The position numbers were made by a program, and so were the translations under genes. A stretch of DNA of 64,000 nucleotides from Planctomycetota bacterium (GTDB lineage: Bacteria; Planctomycetota; Brocadiia; CAIUPP01). The stretch is from positions 1-64,000 of the forward strand of contig JAKJEM010000014.1 in NCBI GenBank assembly GCA_022705425.1. Direction: 5' to 3'. Positions 54,784 to 64,000 of the stretch are shown piece after piece (position 1 is the first letter of the stretch; every line of letters starts with the position of its first letter). The notes under the pieces were generated by a model, which saw nothing but the letters and a program-made list of their open reading frames with translations, had not been told where the DNA came from and searched no databases.

Positions 54784-55857
54784 TCATATGAAGTTCACGT
54801 GCTCCGGCGGATGCTTGAGTTCCCACAGGTACTGGCCGACGTCGCTCATGCGGCAGTTGACGCGGCACTGGCAGGCGTCGAGTTCGTCGTGAACCCATTG
54901 CAGGCTCCGCCGCCGGCGTTCGCCCTTCCAGATGGACTCGAAGCTCTCCTCGCCGATATTGCCGTAGTAGAAGCGTTCGTCGCCCAGGAACATGCTGCAT
55001 CCCCAGACGTTCCCGGCGGCATCGAGGTAGGACCAGAAGGGCAAGGCCAGGCAGCGCTGGCTGTCGCGCCGGCGCCGGTCCCACTTCTGCATGGCCCGCA
55101 CCCGGAAGACGACGTGGAACTGATCGCTGTTGAAGGCCTGCAATTTCTCGCGGAGATGCAGGTGCTCGGCGTAGCGGATGTCCTTGTAGCGTTCGGTGCG
55201 GCTCTGGGGGTGCTGGGAATACGGCTTGACGACCAGGTAGTCGAGGCCGATGTCGCGGGCGATGGCGGCCAGCGTCGTCGCTTCGCCCGCGTTCTCGGGC
55301 AAGAGGATCATCTGCGCGCCGAGGGTGCAGCGCAGGCCCTCCTGCCGCCGCAGGCGGGCGGCCGCCGCGAGGTTCGCGATGACCTTGTCGAAGTCCTCCG
55401 GCGTCGTCCGGTGAATGGCGGCGTAGGTCTCCGCGCGCCCGGCGTTCAGGCTGACCTTGATCCACGCCGTGCGCGGCAACAGGCGGCGCGCCAGGTCCTC
55501 GCGCAGCAGCACGCCGTTCGTGGTGAAGGCCGTATCCATCCCGGACGCCCCGGCGCGGTCGTTGAAGTCGGCGATGTGCTTGTGCAGCAGCGGCTCGCCT
55601 TCGCCGCCGAACATGAGGCTCTTGAGCCCCAGCCGCCCCAGCTCCTCGATGCGCGCCAGAAACACCTCGCGGTCCAGGTAGCGCGGCTGATAGCCCATGA
55701 AATCCAGCGAGCAGAAGACGCAGCGGTGGTTGCAGGCGCCGGCGGGGCTGGCTTCCATGTAGATTGGGAAGGTGTCGCCCCGTTCCAGCCACTCGTGGAC
55801 GCGCGCGACGTGGTACATGAGCTTGTGGCTGTCAATACGGAGCGGGTCGTGTGTCAT
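54784..55857 (-). CDS. Radical SAM/SPASM protein, paralogue B
   Basis: 357 residues. CNHRCVFC is the cluster motif, then FGGEGEPLLHKHIADF and TTNGVLL. The SPASM-like cysteines lie in CLALPFWSYLDAAGNVWGCSMFLGDERF and in CQCRVNCRMSDVGQYLWEL. It ends EHVNFI. The matched features of paralogue A show a duplication, and the two flank the split transketolase and reductase. Related proteins are scattered in lipopolysaccharide clusters but their chemistry is not established. The start at 55857 sits two nt from the isomerase stop. Confidence 0.8.
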   Translation of the reverse strand: MTHDPLRIDSHKLMYHVARVHEWLERGDTFPIYMEASPAGACNHRCVFCSLDFMGYQPRYLDREVFLARIEELGRLGLKSLMFGGEGEPLLHKHIADFNDRAGASGMDTAFTTNGVLLREDLARRLLPRTAWIKVSLNAGRAETYAAIHRTTPEDFDKVIANLAAAARLRRQEGLRCTLGAQMILLPENAGEATTLAAIARDIGLDYLVVKPYSQHPQSRTERYKDIRYAEHLHLREKLQAFNSDQFHVVFRVRAMQKWDRRRRDSQRCLALPFWSYLDAAGNVWGCSMFLGDERFYYGNIGEESFESIWKGERRRRSLQWVHDELDACQCRVNCRMSDVGQYLWELKHPPEHVNFI

Positions 55858-55858
55858 G

Positions 55859-56437
55859 CTAGTCCGGCTTCCCGTTCACCAGCGATTCGAGCAGGCAATG
55901 GCAGAGGGCGTGATGAACCACCTCGACGAGCGGATAGCCGTGCTGGGGGACGTAGAAATTGATGTCGCCGAGGGTGCGCAGGGGGTTGTCCGGCGCAAAG
56001 CCCGACAAGGTCACGACGCGGCAGGACTTGGCGCGCGCCACCTCGACGCCCCGCAGAATGTTCGGCGAACCGCCGGAACTGCTGAGCGCCGCCAGTACGT
56101 CCCCCGCTGCCGCAAAGCGCTCCAGCGGCACGGCGAAGACCCGGTCGAACCCGAGGTCGTTCCCGATGGCCGTCAGCAGCGCGGGATCGGTGAAGGTCAG
56201 CGCGGGGATTCCGGCGTTCTTGGAGAAATCCGCGGCCATGTGGCTGCCGATGCCGGCGTTGGCGCCGTTGCCGATGAAGAAGAGGCGCCCCCCGGACGCC
56301 ACTTGCGCGCGGATCAGCCTGCCGGCGGCGGCGATGCCTTCCGACGGCGTCAGCGACGCCCCGGAACGGTCGGTGACCTCGACGCTGTCCACCAGCGCCT
56401 GGAGCCGGCGGAAGAATTCCTCGGCGACCTTGCGCAT
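55859..56437 (-). CDS. SIS-domain isomerase, GmhA-like
   Basis: 192 residues, the length of phosphoheptose isomerases. GGRLFFIGNGANAGIGSHMAADFSKNAG contains the sugar-phosphate binding SIS loop and the conserved A-D-F/L. DVLAALSSSGGSPNILRGVEVARAKSCRVVTLSGF is the S-S-G-x-S motif. GmhA converts sedoheptulose 7-phosphate to D-glycero-D-manno-heptose 7-phosphate in lipopolysaccharide heptose synthesis. Its neighbours, transketolase and an HldE-like enzyme, fit seven-carbon chemistry. A different ketose-phosphate isomerase is possible. Confidence 0.8.
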   Translation of the reverse strand: MRKVAEEFFRRLQALVDSVEVTDRSGASLTPSEGIAAAGRLIRAQVASGGRLFFIGNGANAGIGSHMAADFSKNAGIPALTFTDPALLTAIGNDLGFDRVFAVPLERFAAAGDVLAALSSSGGSPNILRGVEVARAKSCRVVTLSGFAPDNPLRTLGDINFYVPQHGYPLVEVVHHALCHCLLESLVNGKPD

Positions 56438-56450
56438 GGACGGCCTCCCG

Positions 56451-58010
56451 CTACTTCAGGAGATGGTGGAGGAAGTCGAGAAGCTCGCTCTTCTCGACGG
56501 GCTTGCGGTTGCAGACGATCTGCACGGCAATGGCGCCGACCGCGTTGCCCACGAAGGACACCATCGGCCACGGCATGCCCGCGGCGACGCACGGCGCCGT
56601 GTAGGCGAAGTAGGCGTCGCCCGCGCCCACCGTGTCGAGGACGCTCGTCGAGAAGACCGGGCAACAGGACTCCTCGCCCCGGGCGTTGATCCCGAAGGAG
56701 CCGCTCTTGCCCAGCGTGACGATCAAGCTCCCGGCGGACGTCTCGCGCAGCAGGCGCCCGGCCACCTCCCGGATCGGGCCGAACCGGTCCTGCGCCGCCA
56801 GCCGCGCCTCCGGCTCGTCCAGGCAGATGAAATGCGGCTGCCGGTACTTCGTAATCAGGTTGTGCCCCGCGTTGGCGGCGTTCGTCTGGGCATTGACTGC
56901 CAGGAACCGCGCGCAACGCTGGGCGGCCGCGATGATCCGCGGCGTGATCAGCCCGTGCCCGAAGTCGGAAAGCAGCAGAATGTCGTGCGCCGGCGCTTCC
57001 GCCTCGACGTACGCAACGATCTCGCGTTCGATCTCCTCCGGGACGTGCGTGTCATTGAGGTAGTTGACCTCGAAGGACTTCTGGTTCAGGTATTGCTCGA
57101 TGTAGCGCCGCTTGACCACCGTGGGACCGTCGGCCCGGTAGAAGAACTTCGGGCGCACGCCGGGCCGCAACTTGCCGCGGACGAACTCCTCGCGCGAATC
57201 CTGCGCCCCCAGCAGCGTGACCAGACGGACCTCATCGCAGAGGTTCGCCACGTGGTTCGCAATGGCGAACGCGCCGCCGGCGAAGACCTCTTCGGACTGA
57301 TACCGATAGACGACCAACGGCGACTTCTTCGCCCGGCCCAGTGTCGAGCAATAGTGATACTCGTCCACAATCCCGTCGCCCAGGACCAGCGCTCTGAGCC
57401 CGCGGAGTCCTTCGAGCCGCGAGGCGATGTCCCGGAGAGAATGCCGCGACGCGAACTCGGCGAGATACTCCCGCGTTGGCGCCGGGTAGGCGTCGCGAAG
57501 TGTCACGGGATGGGAAGACGCTTCCAGGTTGGCGCCGTATAGCTGCGCAATCAGCTTCGTCGAGGAGTACACGATTTCATGCGTGAACCGAAGGGCGACG
57601 CCCGACTCCTCCGCGGCGACCAGTTCGCGCTGCAGCTTCCCCGTCTTGTCCTGCAGTCCGGCGAACTCCTGCCCCTTGACGTAGTACGTCGGCCGCAGCG
57701 TGCGTAAGGTCTCTTCGGCCGTGGGCCATTCGTTGATCCCCACGAAGTCCACGCACTCGAGCGCCGCCAGCGCCTCGGCGCGAAGGGTCTCGGTGAAGAA
57801 CGGACGGTTCGGCCCCTTGTCCACGAAGCGGTCGGGGCTGATCGTTACGCACAGATAGTCCGCCACCGCCCGGGCCATCTGCAGGTGTTTGATGTGGCCC
57901 AGGTGCAGCAAGTCGAAACAGCCATGGCACAACGCCACCGTCTTCCCCTCGCCGCGCAGGCGGCGGATCGTCGCGGCCAAGTCGTCAAGTTTCCTGATCT
58001 TCATACCCAT
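56451..58010 (-). CDS. Bifunctional nucleotidyltransferase-PfkB kinase, HldE domains in reversed order
   Basis: 519 residues. The N-terminal nucleotidyltransferase has VALCHGCFDLLHLGHIKHLQMARAVAD (HxGH at 36-39), PFFTETLRAEALAALECVDFV and YYVKGQEFAG. From about residue 200 a PfkB-type kinase follows, with a DTVGAGDAYFA signature near the C-terminus. In enterobacterial HldE the kinase comes first, so the order here is inverted. It could phosphorylate a heptose phosphate at C1 and transfer a nucleotide to it. No phosphatase GmhB is visible. An ATG six nt further in is an alternative start; neither has a clear ribosome site. Confidence 0.85.
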   Translation of the reverse strand: MGMKIRKLDDLAATIRRLRGEGKTVALCHGCFDLLHLGHIKHLQMARAVADYLCVTISPDRFVDKGPNRPFFTETLRAEALAALECVDFVGINEWPTAEETLRTLRPTYYVKGQEFAGLQDKTGKLQRELVAAEESGVALRFTHEIVYSSTKLIAQLYGANLEASSHPVTLRDAYPAPTREYLAEFASRHSLRDIASRLEGLRGLRALVLGDGIVDEYHYCSTLGRAKKSPLVVYRYQSEEVFAGGAFAIANHVANLCDEVRLVTLLGAQDSREEFVRGKLRPGVRPKFFYRADGPTVVKRRYIEQYLNQKSFEVNYLNDTHVPEEIEREIVAYVEAEAPAHDILLLSDFGHGLITPRIIAAAQRCARFLAVNAQTNAANAGHNLITKYRQPHFICLDEPEARLAAQDRFGPIREVAGRLLRETSAGSLIVTLGKSGSFGINARGEESCCPVFSTSVLDTVGAGDAYFAYTAPCVAAGMPWPMVSFVGNAVGAIAVQIVCNRKPVEKSELLDFLHHLLK

Positions 58011-58359
58011 GTCCGGGAAGATGTAGAATCACGGACGCGCCGCCGCATAGACCGTCGGCGGCGAGAGCGGTTGAAGAAGGGCGCGCCGGAGCGCCATCGG
58101 GCGCGAACGGCGTTGCGGCGGTCGCCCGATACGCATCAGAACATGCCGCCTCGGCAAAGGATACAGAACCACCTGAGCGGGTCCCGATGCCGCTTCAGAA
58201 TACCACAGCCGCCGGGCTCCCGCAAACTCCCGCCGCGTTGCGCGCGAAGGAATCCGTGTGGCGCCCCCCGCCGGCGGATGGTAGAGTATGCCGCCGGGAA
58301 GAGGACGACGGAAAGGCCTTCGTCTCGGTCTCATGCAGCATCGGCTTCAGGGGAATCCC
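58011..58359. other. Gap between divergent genes
   Basis: 349 bp between the minus-strand cluster and the plus-strand gene at 58360. I see no gene, tRNA or convincing promoter. It contains GC-rich inverted patches (for example CCGCCG/CGGCGG near 58,040-58,055) but no extended hairpin with a T-tract. Confidence 0.4.
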
Positions 58360-58848
58360 ATGACGCACGACCCCGCCCTGGCGGCCAGACTGGACGCGCT
58401 GCTCGCCGCTATCCGGCGCTACGACGACCCGCGTCGCGCGGCGGCGGAGTGGAAACAGGCCTATACGCTCCTCCAGCGCGCCGGGCTGCCCCTCGACCGC
58501 GTGTCGGGCGTGGTGGGTATGCGCGACGCCGACGGCCTGGCCGAATTGCTCCACGAACTTCACAACCCGGCGGCCACGCCGTCGCCCGCCGACGCCCCTC
58601 CGCCGGAGCTCTGCGCCAGGGCGCTGCAAGCCTTCCTGAAACGTATGGCGCTGACCGCCCTCGACGACGAGTCCAAGCTGGGCCGGAACCCGCTGACCAA
58701 GGGGGCGGAGTCGAGCGTGGCCGGAATCGTGCCCCCCGCGGAATGGCCCGCCGCGGTCTGGCAGGAGCTTGTGCGGCAGGGCCATCTGCGCTACATCGGC
58801 CACGGGTGCTATCAGCCGGCGAACCCGCGCGGCGTATCGCCGGACTAG
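58360..58848 (+). CDS. Hypothetical protein
   Basis: 162 residues from ATG 58360, chosen because AGGGGAA lies seven nt upstream. Helical with charged and Ala/Leu-rich stretches (LAARLDALLAAIRRYDDPRRAAAEWKQAYTLLQRAGLPLDRVSGVVGMRDADGLAELLHEL). A proline-rich linker PSPADAPPPEL precedes a second part ending HLRYIGHGCYQPANP. No signal, membrane helix or catalytic motif is evident and I do not recognise the family. It is separate from the ABC gene that follows 84 nt later. Confidence 0.6.
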   Translation: MTHDPALAARLDALLAAIRRYDDPRRAAAEWKQAYTLLQRAGLPLDRVSGVVGMRDADGLAELLHELHNPAATPSPADAPPPELCARALQAFLKRMALTALDDESKLGRNPLTKGAESSVAGIVPPAEWPAAVWQELVRQGHLRYIGHGCYQPANPRGVSPD

Positions 58849-58932
58849 CCCGACCCGTTCACGAACCGCGCCGGTTCGCGGAGGAGCCGGGGGGCGTTCC
58901 GCGCCGGCGCATCGGCAGGAGCAGGAAGGAAC

Positions 58933-60048
<1,116 letters not shown>

Positions 60049-60119
60049 CGCGGCGCCAACGGGAATCGAGGGGCCGGAGGAATGCCGCGCGGAAAATGCT
60101 CGTCAGGCGCTCCGCCGTG

Positions 60120-60665
60120 TCACATATCTATCAGAATGACCTTGACCGGCACCGCCGGGAAATGGCGTTTCAGGCGCTCGATGTCGTAGATGAGCTGTTC
60201 GCCGAAGGAGACGCCCGTGGACATCTGGCGGTGCATCGCGTGGCACGGCACAATCTCGACGCCGACATCCGCCTTGGATTCATTGAAGAAGTACTGGAAT
60301 TTCGCCATGTCGTAGAACATGAAGGCGTACTTGCCGAACTGTACCTCGACCAGTACCGTGTCCTTGACGTAGTCCACCTGCTTGAACGCGCCGGGAATCT
60401 GCGTGTCATACCTGGGGAGCGTGATCGTGTAGGTGTCGCGCATCTCGTGGAAGCCGCGCGCGACAAGCCCGGCCTTGAAAGCGACGTTGAGCTGGCGCGG
60501 TGAAAGCAACTTCCGCCCCGGCATGGTCTTCTCGCGGCTGATCTTCGTGCGAAAGTCCCCGGCGACAGCGGCAATGACCTCGTCTATCTCGCGCTCAATG
60601 GCCGGGTAGCGCACCTTGAGTATCTCCGCTCCTCCCAGGTGCGAATACTCATAGACCTTTCTCAT
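60120..60665 (-). CDS. Type II restriction endonuclease, BglII/BstYI family
   Basis: 181 residues from ATG 60665, overlapping the methyltransferase stop (ATGA). The opening VYEYSHLGGAEILKVRYP, then SREKTMPGRKLLSPRQLNVAFK, KDTVLVEVQFGKYAFMFYDMAKF and MSTGVSFGEQLIYDIERL match BstYI and BglII closely. VEVQFGK holds the E-x-Q catalytic strand of this PD-(D/E)XK variant. The family cuts AGATCT or RGATCY, leaving GATC overhangs. The paired methyltransferase protects the host. Exact specificity cannot be decided from sequence. Confidence 0.85.
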   Translation of the reverse strand: MRKVYEYSHLGGAEILKVRYPAIEREIDEVIAAVAGDFRTKISREKTMPGRKLLSPRQLNVAFKAGLVARGFHEMRDTYTITLPRYDTQIPGAFKQVDYVKDTVLVEVQFGKYAFMFYDMAKFQYFFNESKADVGVEIVPCHAMHRQMSTGVSFGEQLIYDIERLKRHFPAVPVKVILIDM

Positions 60666-61681
60666 GGTCGCGGGCCCTTTCCGGTATCGCGGGAGCGCGT
60701 ACGGGTGCGCCGATAGGCGGGCGTCGTCTCTGAGACCTTGAACAACGGCGGCTCGCGCCGAGGGGGAGGGGCGGCGAAGGGACTCTGCGTCAGCGCGCCG
60801 TGGCGCGGCGGGGCGTACACCGGCGTCCCCATCTCCCGGACGCGCAGTTCCCCTGCCGCCGCGCGCCGGACGCGCTCCTCGGCGATGCGGATGTACGCCG
60901 CGCACGTGTCCGCGCCCGCCGCGCGCCGGTTCCAGCGGATCGCCGCCACGGCCGTAGTGCCGACTCCGATGAATGGATCCACGACTAGTTGCCCCTCTTG
61001 CGTCATGGACAACACAAGACGCTCGATGAGTTCGACCGGAAACTGGCACGGATGCGCCGTCTTCTCCGGATGATTGTGCTTCACGTTGGGGATGATCCAG
61101 ACGTCCCCAGGGTTCTTGCCCAGAGGGTTGCAGGAGAAAAGGCCCGCCTTCGGTCCCTTGAAGTACTTCTTCCCCGGATACTTCTGCGGGACGCGGACCG
61201 GATCGAGATCGAACTGGTAGTCCGCCGTCCTGGCGAACCAGAGGATCGTCTCATATCGCCCGGAGAAGCGCCGGTTGCAGTGCAACCCGTGCTCAAAGTG
61301 CCACACAATCCGGTTCCGCAGGGTCAGGCCATGCGACTTGAAGACGGGATAGAGCGCAAGGTCCAGCGGAATCACCTCTCCGTCCGGCGCAATGTGGTTA
61401 CCCACCTGCCAGCAGAGGTTCCCGCGCGGGTGAAGAATCCGCGCGCATTCGGCAATTGCGGACGCCTGTTCCGAGACATAGGCCTCCAGGGACGTCCGTC
61501 TTTCGTAGGACTTGCCGATATTGTAGGGTGGCGAGGTAACCACGAGGTGCGCGGCGGCGTCCGGGATGCTCCGCAGGAGCGCGCGACAGTCGCCGAGGTA
61601 GAGCGTGACATCCGCCGCCGGCGAGTACTCGGGGACGACCGTCACCGTCCGGCAGCCGAGCGGTATGAGGGGTCTGGTCAT
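60662..61681 (-). CDS. DNA methyltransferase, beta class, probably N4-cytosine
   Basis: 339 residues. Motif IV TSPPYNIG (residues 49-56) precedes motif I VDPFIGVGTTAVAA near residue 240, the order of beta-class enzymes. S-P-P-Y favours N4-cytosine methylation, as in M.BglII. The restriction gene follows with a 4-nt overlap. The last 60 residues are Pro/Arg-rich and beyond the catalytic fold. The pair forms a compact restriction-modification unit, a typical mobile defence module. Confidence 0.9.
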   Translation of the reverse strand: MTRPLIPLGCRTVTVVPEYSPAADVTLYLGDCRALLRSIPDAAAHLVVTSPPYNIGKSYERRTSLEAYVSEQASAIAECARILHPRGNLCWQVGNHIAPDGEVIPLDLALYPVFKSHGLTLRNRIVWHFEHGLHCNRRFSGRYETILWFARTADYQFDLDPVRVPQKYPGKKYFKGPKAGLFSCNPLGKNPGDVWIIPNVKHNHPEKTAHPCQFPVELIERLVLSMTQEGQLVVDPFIGVGTTAVAAIRWNRRAAGADTCAAYIRIAEERVRRAAAGELRVREMGTPVYAPPRHGALTQSPFAAPPPRREPPLFKVSETTPAYRRTRTRSRDTGKGPRP

Positions 61682-61782
61682 AGGTTCTTCGGGCGCAGCA
61701 TCCTATGGGGTCTTGTCCTTCACCCTACCAGATGCCTGCCCCGTATGCAACGGGTTCTCGCGCGGAGTCCCGCGTCCTCTCC

Positions 61783-62574
61783 TCATCTCTTCTCCGCCGC
61801 CAGCCCCAGCAGTGCGGCCGCGTTATCGTAGAGGTGCCGGCGGCAGTCCGTCGGCGTCTTGCCCATCGCCCGCAGCGTCCGGCCCCACCAGCGCTCCTGC
61901 TCGGCATAGCTCGGACCCGATTGCGCCGAGTTGTCGGTGCCGAAAAGCACCTTCCGGAAATCGAGCGACGCCACGCCGGGCATCCGCTCCGCGAAGACCC
62001 ACTTCCCCCAGCCGGGGCAAGTGTCCGCGTAGCAGTTCGGCAGGCGGGAAAGCAGCGTCACCGTCTCGAGATAGGACCCCCCCCCGCCGAAATGCGCGAA
62101 GATGAAGTTGATCTTCGGGTGCCGCCGCGCGGGAACCTCGAAGTGCATCGGTGTGGCGAGCAGGCTCTCGATCCGCTTGCCCGCAAAGGCCCCCGTGTTC
62201 GCCAGCCAGCCGCAGTGCGAAAGACACATCAGCCCCAGCTTCTCCACCGCCGCCCAGAACGGCTCCAGACGCTCCGCGTTCGGGTCGAACCCCAGATTCG
62301 GGAAGAGCTTGACGCAGCGGAAGCCCTCCTCCGCGTACCGCCGCACGAGGGCGATGCTCTCCCGCACCGGACGCCGCAGGTCCGCGTGGACGCTGCCGAA
62401 GAGCCGGTCCGGATGCGCCTTGACGACGCGCAGCACCTCGGCGTTGTCGCGCCCCGGACCGGGAACCCCATGCACCAGGGCCGCCGTCACCCGCCCGCGG
62501 TCCATGATCCTGAGGTACTTCTCAAAGGTGGGATCCTCCTTCGGGACGTGAAGATGGAAGTCTATCTTCTTCAT
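61783..62574 (-). CDS. Amidohydrolase-2 family metal-dependent hydrolase
   Basis: 263 residues. DFHLHVPK at the N-terminus gives the HxH metal site. MCLSHCGW, NFIFAHFGGGG and VLFGTDNSAQS supply later His and Asp ligands of the TIM-barrel. Relatives act on aromatic acids or lactones, or have unknown substrates in many environmental bacteria. It is monocistronic, between the methyltransferase gene and a small Cys-rich gene on the other strand. No signal peptide. The substrate cannot be inferred. Confidence 0.8.
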   Translation of the reverse strand: MKKIDFHLHVPKEDPTFEKYLRIMDRGRVTAALVHGVPGPGRDNAEVLRVVKAHPDRLFGSVHADLRRPVRESIALVRRYAEEGFRCVKLFPNLGFDPNAERLEPFWAAVEKLGLMCLSHCGWLANTGAFAGKRIESLLATPMHFEVPARRHPKINFIFAHFGGGGSYLETVTLLSRLPNCYADTCPGWGKWVFAERMPGVASLDFRKVLFGTDNSAQSGPSYAEQERWWGRTLRAMGKTPTDCRRHLYDNAAALLGLAAEKR

Positions 62575-62805
62575 GGTCGCGCGTCCTCCCGAGAGTCCTT
62601 GCCGCCGAAAAGGAGCGGGTTCACCCGCTTCCCCCGCGCCGCCGGTATCGGCCTGCGCCGCGCGCAGTATGCCACATTCCCCCCTGCCAGGGAAGCCGGA
62701 CGGACGCTATTCCTCGCGCCCCGCCGTGCGGCAGAACTTGCCCTGGAGTCCTCCGGCGGCTATGCTGCTTCCCGGACCGACGGCCTCGAAAGGAAAGGAG
62801 CTCCC

Positions 62806-62964
62806 ATGGAGTGCAAAGCCGCTCACAACAAGCAGGGCTGCGCCTGCGCCTCGAAGAACTGCGAACGGCACGGCCTCTGCTGCGATTGCCTGCGCTTCCA
62901 CCTCGCGCGGAAGTCCCTCCCGATGTGCATGCGCAAACTCGACTGGATCAAGACGGTTTCCTGA
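62806..62964 (+). CDS. Small cysteine-rich protein (DUF6485-like)
   Basis: 52 residues. AGGAAAGGAG precedes ATG 62806. MECKAAHNKQGCACASKNCERHG and LCCDCLRFHL contain eight cysteines in paired spacing, and a ninth (PMCMRKL) follows. This is the pattern of DUF6485 proteins, which probably bind zinc or iron. It stands alone before a larger co-directional gene. The function of the family is not known. Confidence 0.8.
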   Translation: MECKAAHNKQGCACASKNCERHGLCCDCLRFHLARKSLPMCMRKLDWIKTVS

Positions 62965-63010
62965 CCTCCGCGCCGCTCGACACCCGGCGCCCGCCCAGGC
63001 GAGGAACCCC

Positions 63011-64000
63011 ATGGACTCCAAAGTCTCCGCCCTTCCCCTCAGCGGATTCTGGACCTGGGACCACAGTACGAACTGGTCCGCCGACGTAACGAAGGTCGAG
63101 AGCGGCTGCTTCAACCGCTACGCCAAGACGCCGGAGAGCTTCCTCGAGGATTACCGCCTCCTGATGGACGCCATGTCCGCGCAGGGCATCGGCTGGCTCA
63201 TCATCTGGGGCCTGTTGCGCGATTCGCACGGCGGCGAAGGGGCGGCGCACGAACTGCTGCGCCTGGCGCGCGAGCGCGGCGTGCGCGTCCTGGCAGGCGT
63301 GGGCGTGAACGCCTACGGCGGCGTCTATTGGGAAGGCGACCACCCCTGGAACCTCGGCACGTGGCTCCGGAAGAACCCCGCCCTCCGCGCCGCGCGGCGG
63401 AAGTCGCTCATGCCCAATTCCTGCGGACGCGACATCGCCTGCCCCTCCAAGGAGGAGAATATCGCCTGGGCCCGGCAGGCCGTCCAATGGCTTCTCACGC
63501 GCTTCGACGTCGCCGGGATGAACCTGGAGACGGGAGACTACGGACTGTGCGGATGCGACGACTGCCGCCGCGCCTGCGGCGACCGCGAAGCCCCCTGCGC
63601 CTTCGAGGACATGGCGCGCGTCCTGCCCCCGGTGATTGACGCCGCCTGCGCGGTCCGCCCCGAGGCCGTCATTACCTACGCGACCTATGCCCCCTTCGAC
63701 TCCGCCCTCGCCCGCACGCCCCCGGCCTTTGCGCGGACGATCGCCCCGCAGGCCGTGTGCCAGTGGACCCTGACGCCGATGGCCGGCCCCGCGCCCGACG
63801 GCTGGCCCGAAGGCCTCCGCCCGCCGACCGCCCGCAACGTCGGCTTCAGCCATTGGGGCAGCCAGTGGACCGCCCCCAACACCCGGCACGCCCTCATCAT
63901 CGAGCACATCCGCAACCTCTGCCGGCGCGGAGCGCGCTCCGGTCTTGAAGGCATCTTCATCCACGGCGAGGTGTCCCCCGAATACAGCTTCGCCTGGCGG
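63011..64000 (+). CDS. Glycoside-hydrolase-like protein, 3' end outside window
   Basis: The first 330 residues of a gene that runs off the window. GFWTWDHSTNWSADV, AQGIGWLIIWGLLRD and GVRVLAGVGVNAYGGVYWEGDHPWNLGTWLRKNP suggest a TIM-barrel glycosidase. SCGRDIACPSKEENIAWARQAVQWLL and FDVAGMNLETGDYGLCGCDDCRRACG follow, the latter with an acidic residue at a strand end and a C-x-C-x2-C cluster also seen in DUF4838/GH-like proteins. There is no signal peptide. Without the C-terminus I would not name a family. Confidence 0.65.
   Translation, partial: MDSKVSALPLSGFWTWDHSTNWSADVTKVESGCFNRYAKTPESFLEDYRLLMDAMSAQGIGWLIIWGLLRDSHGGEGAAHELLRLARERGVRVLAGVGVNAYGGVYWEGDHPWNLGTWLRKNPALRAARRKSLMPNSCGRDIACPSKEENIAWARQAVQWLLTRFDVAGMNLETGDYGLCGCDDCRRACGDREAPCAFEDMARVLPPVIDAACAVRPEAVITYATYAPFDSALARTPPAFARTIAPQAVCQWTLTPMAGPAPDGWPEGLRPPTARNVGFSHWGSQWTAPNTRHALIIEHIRNLCRRGARSGLEGIFIHGEVSPEYSFAWR

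Overview
The window is GC-rich DNA, roughly two thirds G+C by eye, from a bacterium. Its left third is an integrated transposable (Mu-type) prophage. The remainder is chromosomal and dominated by surface-polysaccharide genes. I cannot name the host. A lone Ser/Thr kinase with a sensor tail, GH4 and trehalase-like glycosidases, an MtaB methylthiotransferase, a DUF6485-type cysteine protein and frequent GTG starts would fit an uncultured, environmental, Gram-negative-type lineage, but nothing here proves it. I saw no rRNA, tRNA or CRISPR array.

Positions 1 to about 23,215 are the prophage, cut by the left edge of the window. Genes run mostly right to left on the minus strand in Mu order. The control region comes first: an S24-type repressor on the plus strand, a sigma70-like promoter with a palindromic operator, a Bro-N protein and a Ner-like HTH protein. 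Next are the DDE transposase, a MuB-like ATPase, Gam, a GemA-like protein, small membrane proteins and the small and large terminase. Last come portal, a MuF head protein fused to a zincin-like domain, a Mu G-like protein, protease/scaffold, a lambda-D-like decoration protein, a lambda-E-like capsid protein, connector proteins, a tail tube protein and the start of a GT9-like glycosyltransferase. No sheath gene lies between connector and tube, which suggests a siphophage of the B3 type. The end carries repeated GTTCACTCGG motifs. The adjoining phoH lacks its 5' part, so the element appears to sit inside that gene. The most unusual feature is a crowded set of modular palindromic repeats (several families, tandem periods of 24 or 27 bp). 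They lie between and inside prophage genes from 0.35 to 20 kb and were not found in the chromosomal part.

Positions 23.2-35 kb hold truncated phoH, mtaB, a membrane Ser/Thr kinase, a trehalase-like glycosidase, a GH4 glycosidase, a cupin epimerase, a Wzx-like flippase, a glycosyltransferase, a methyltransferase and an unrecognised protein. Positions 35.9-46.5 kb form a tightly overlapping plus-strand operon of eleven genes that reads as a GDP-sugar-based legionaminic acid pathway. It contains PtmE, LegB, LegC, an acyltransferase, LegG, LegI and LegF, plus a HisF/HisH/amidotransferase trio of the kind that installs an acetamidino group. A radical SAM/SPASM protein closes it.

Converging on that operon, 46.5-58.0 kb is a twelve-gene minus-strand cluster. 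It has a nucleotidyltransferase-kinase with HldE domains in reversed order, a GmhA-like isomerase, a split transketolase, two paralogous radical SAM/SPASM proteins, a RmlD-like reductase, a Nudix hydrolase, a GT2, two paralogous membrane-winged-helix proteins and a large membrane protein. This looks like an uncharacterised, possibly heptose-derived, sugar pathway. The right end holds a small unknown gene, an ABC-transporter ATPase, a BglII/BstYI-family restriction-modification pair, an amidohydrolase, a DUF6485-like gene and a partial glycoside-hydrolase-like gene.
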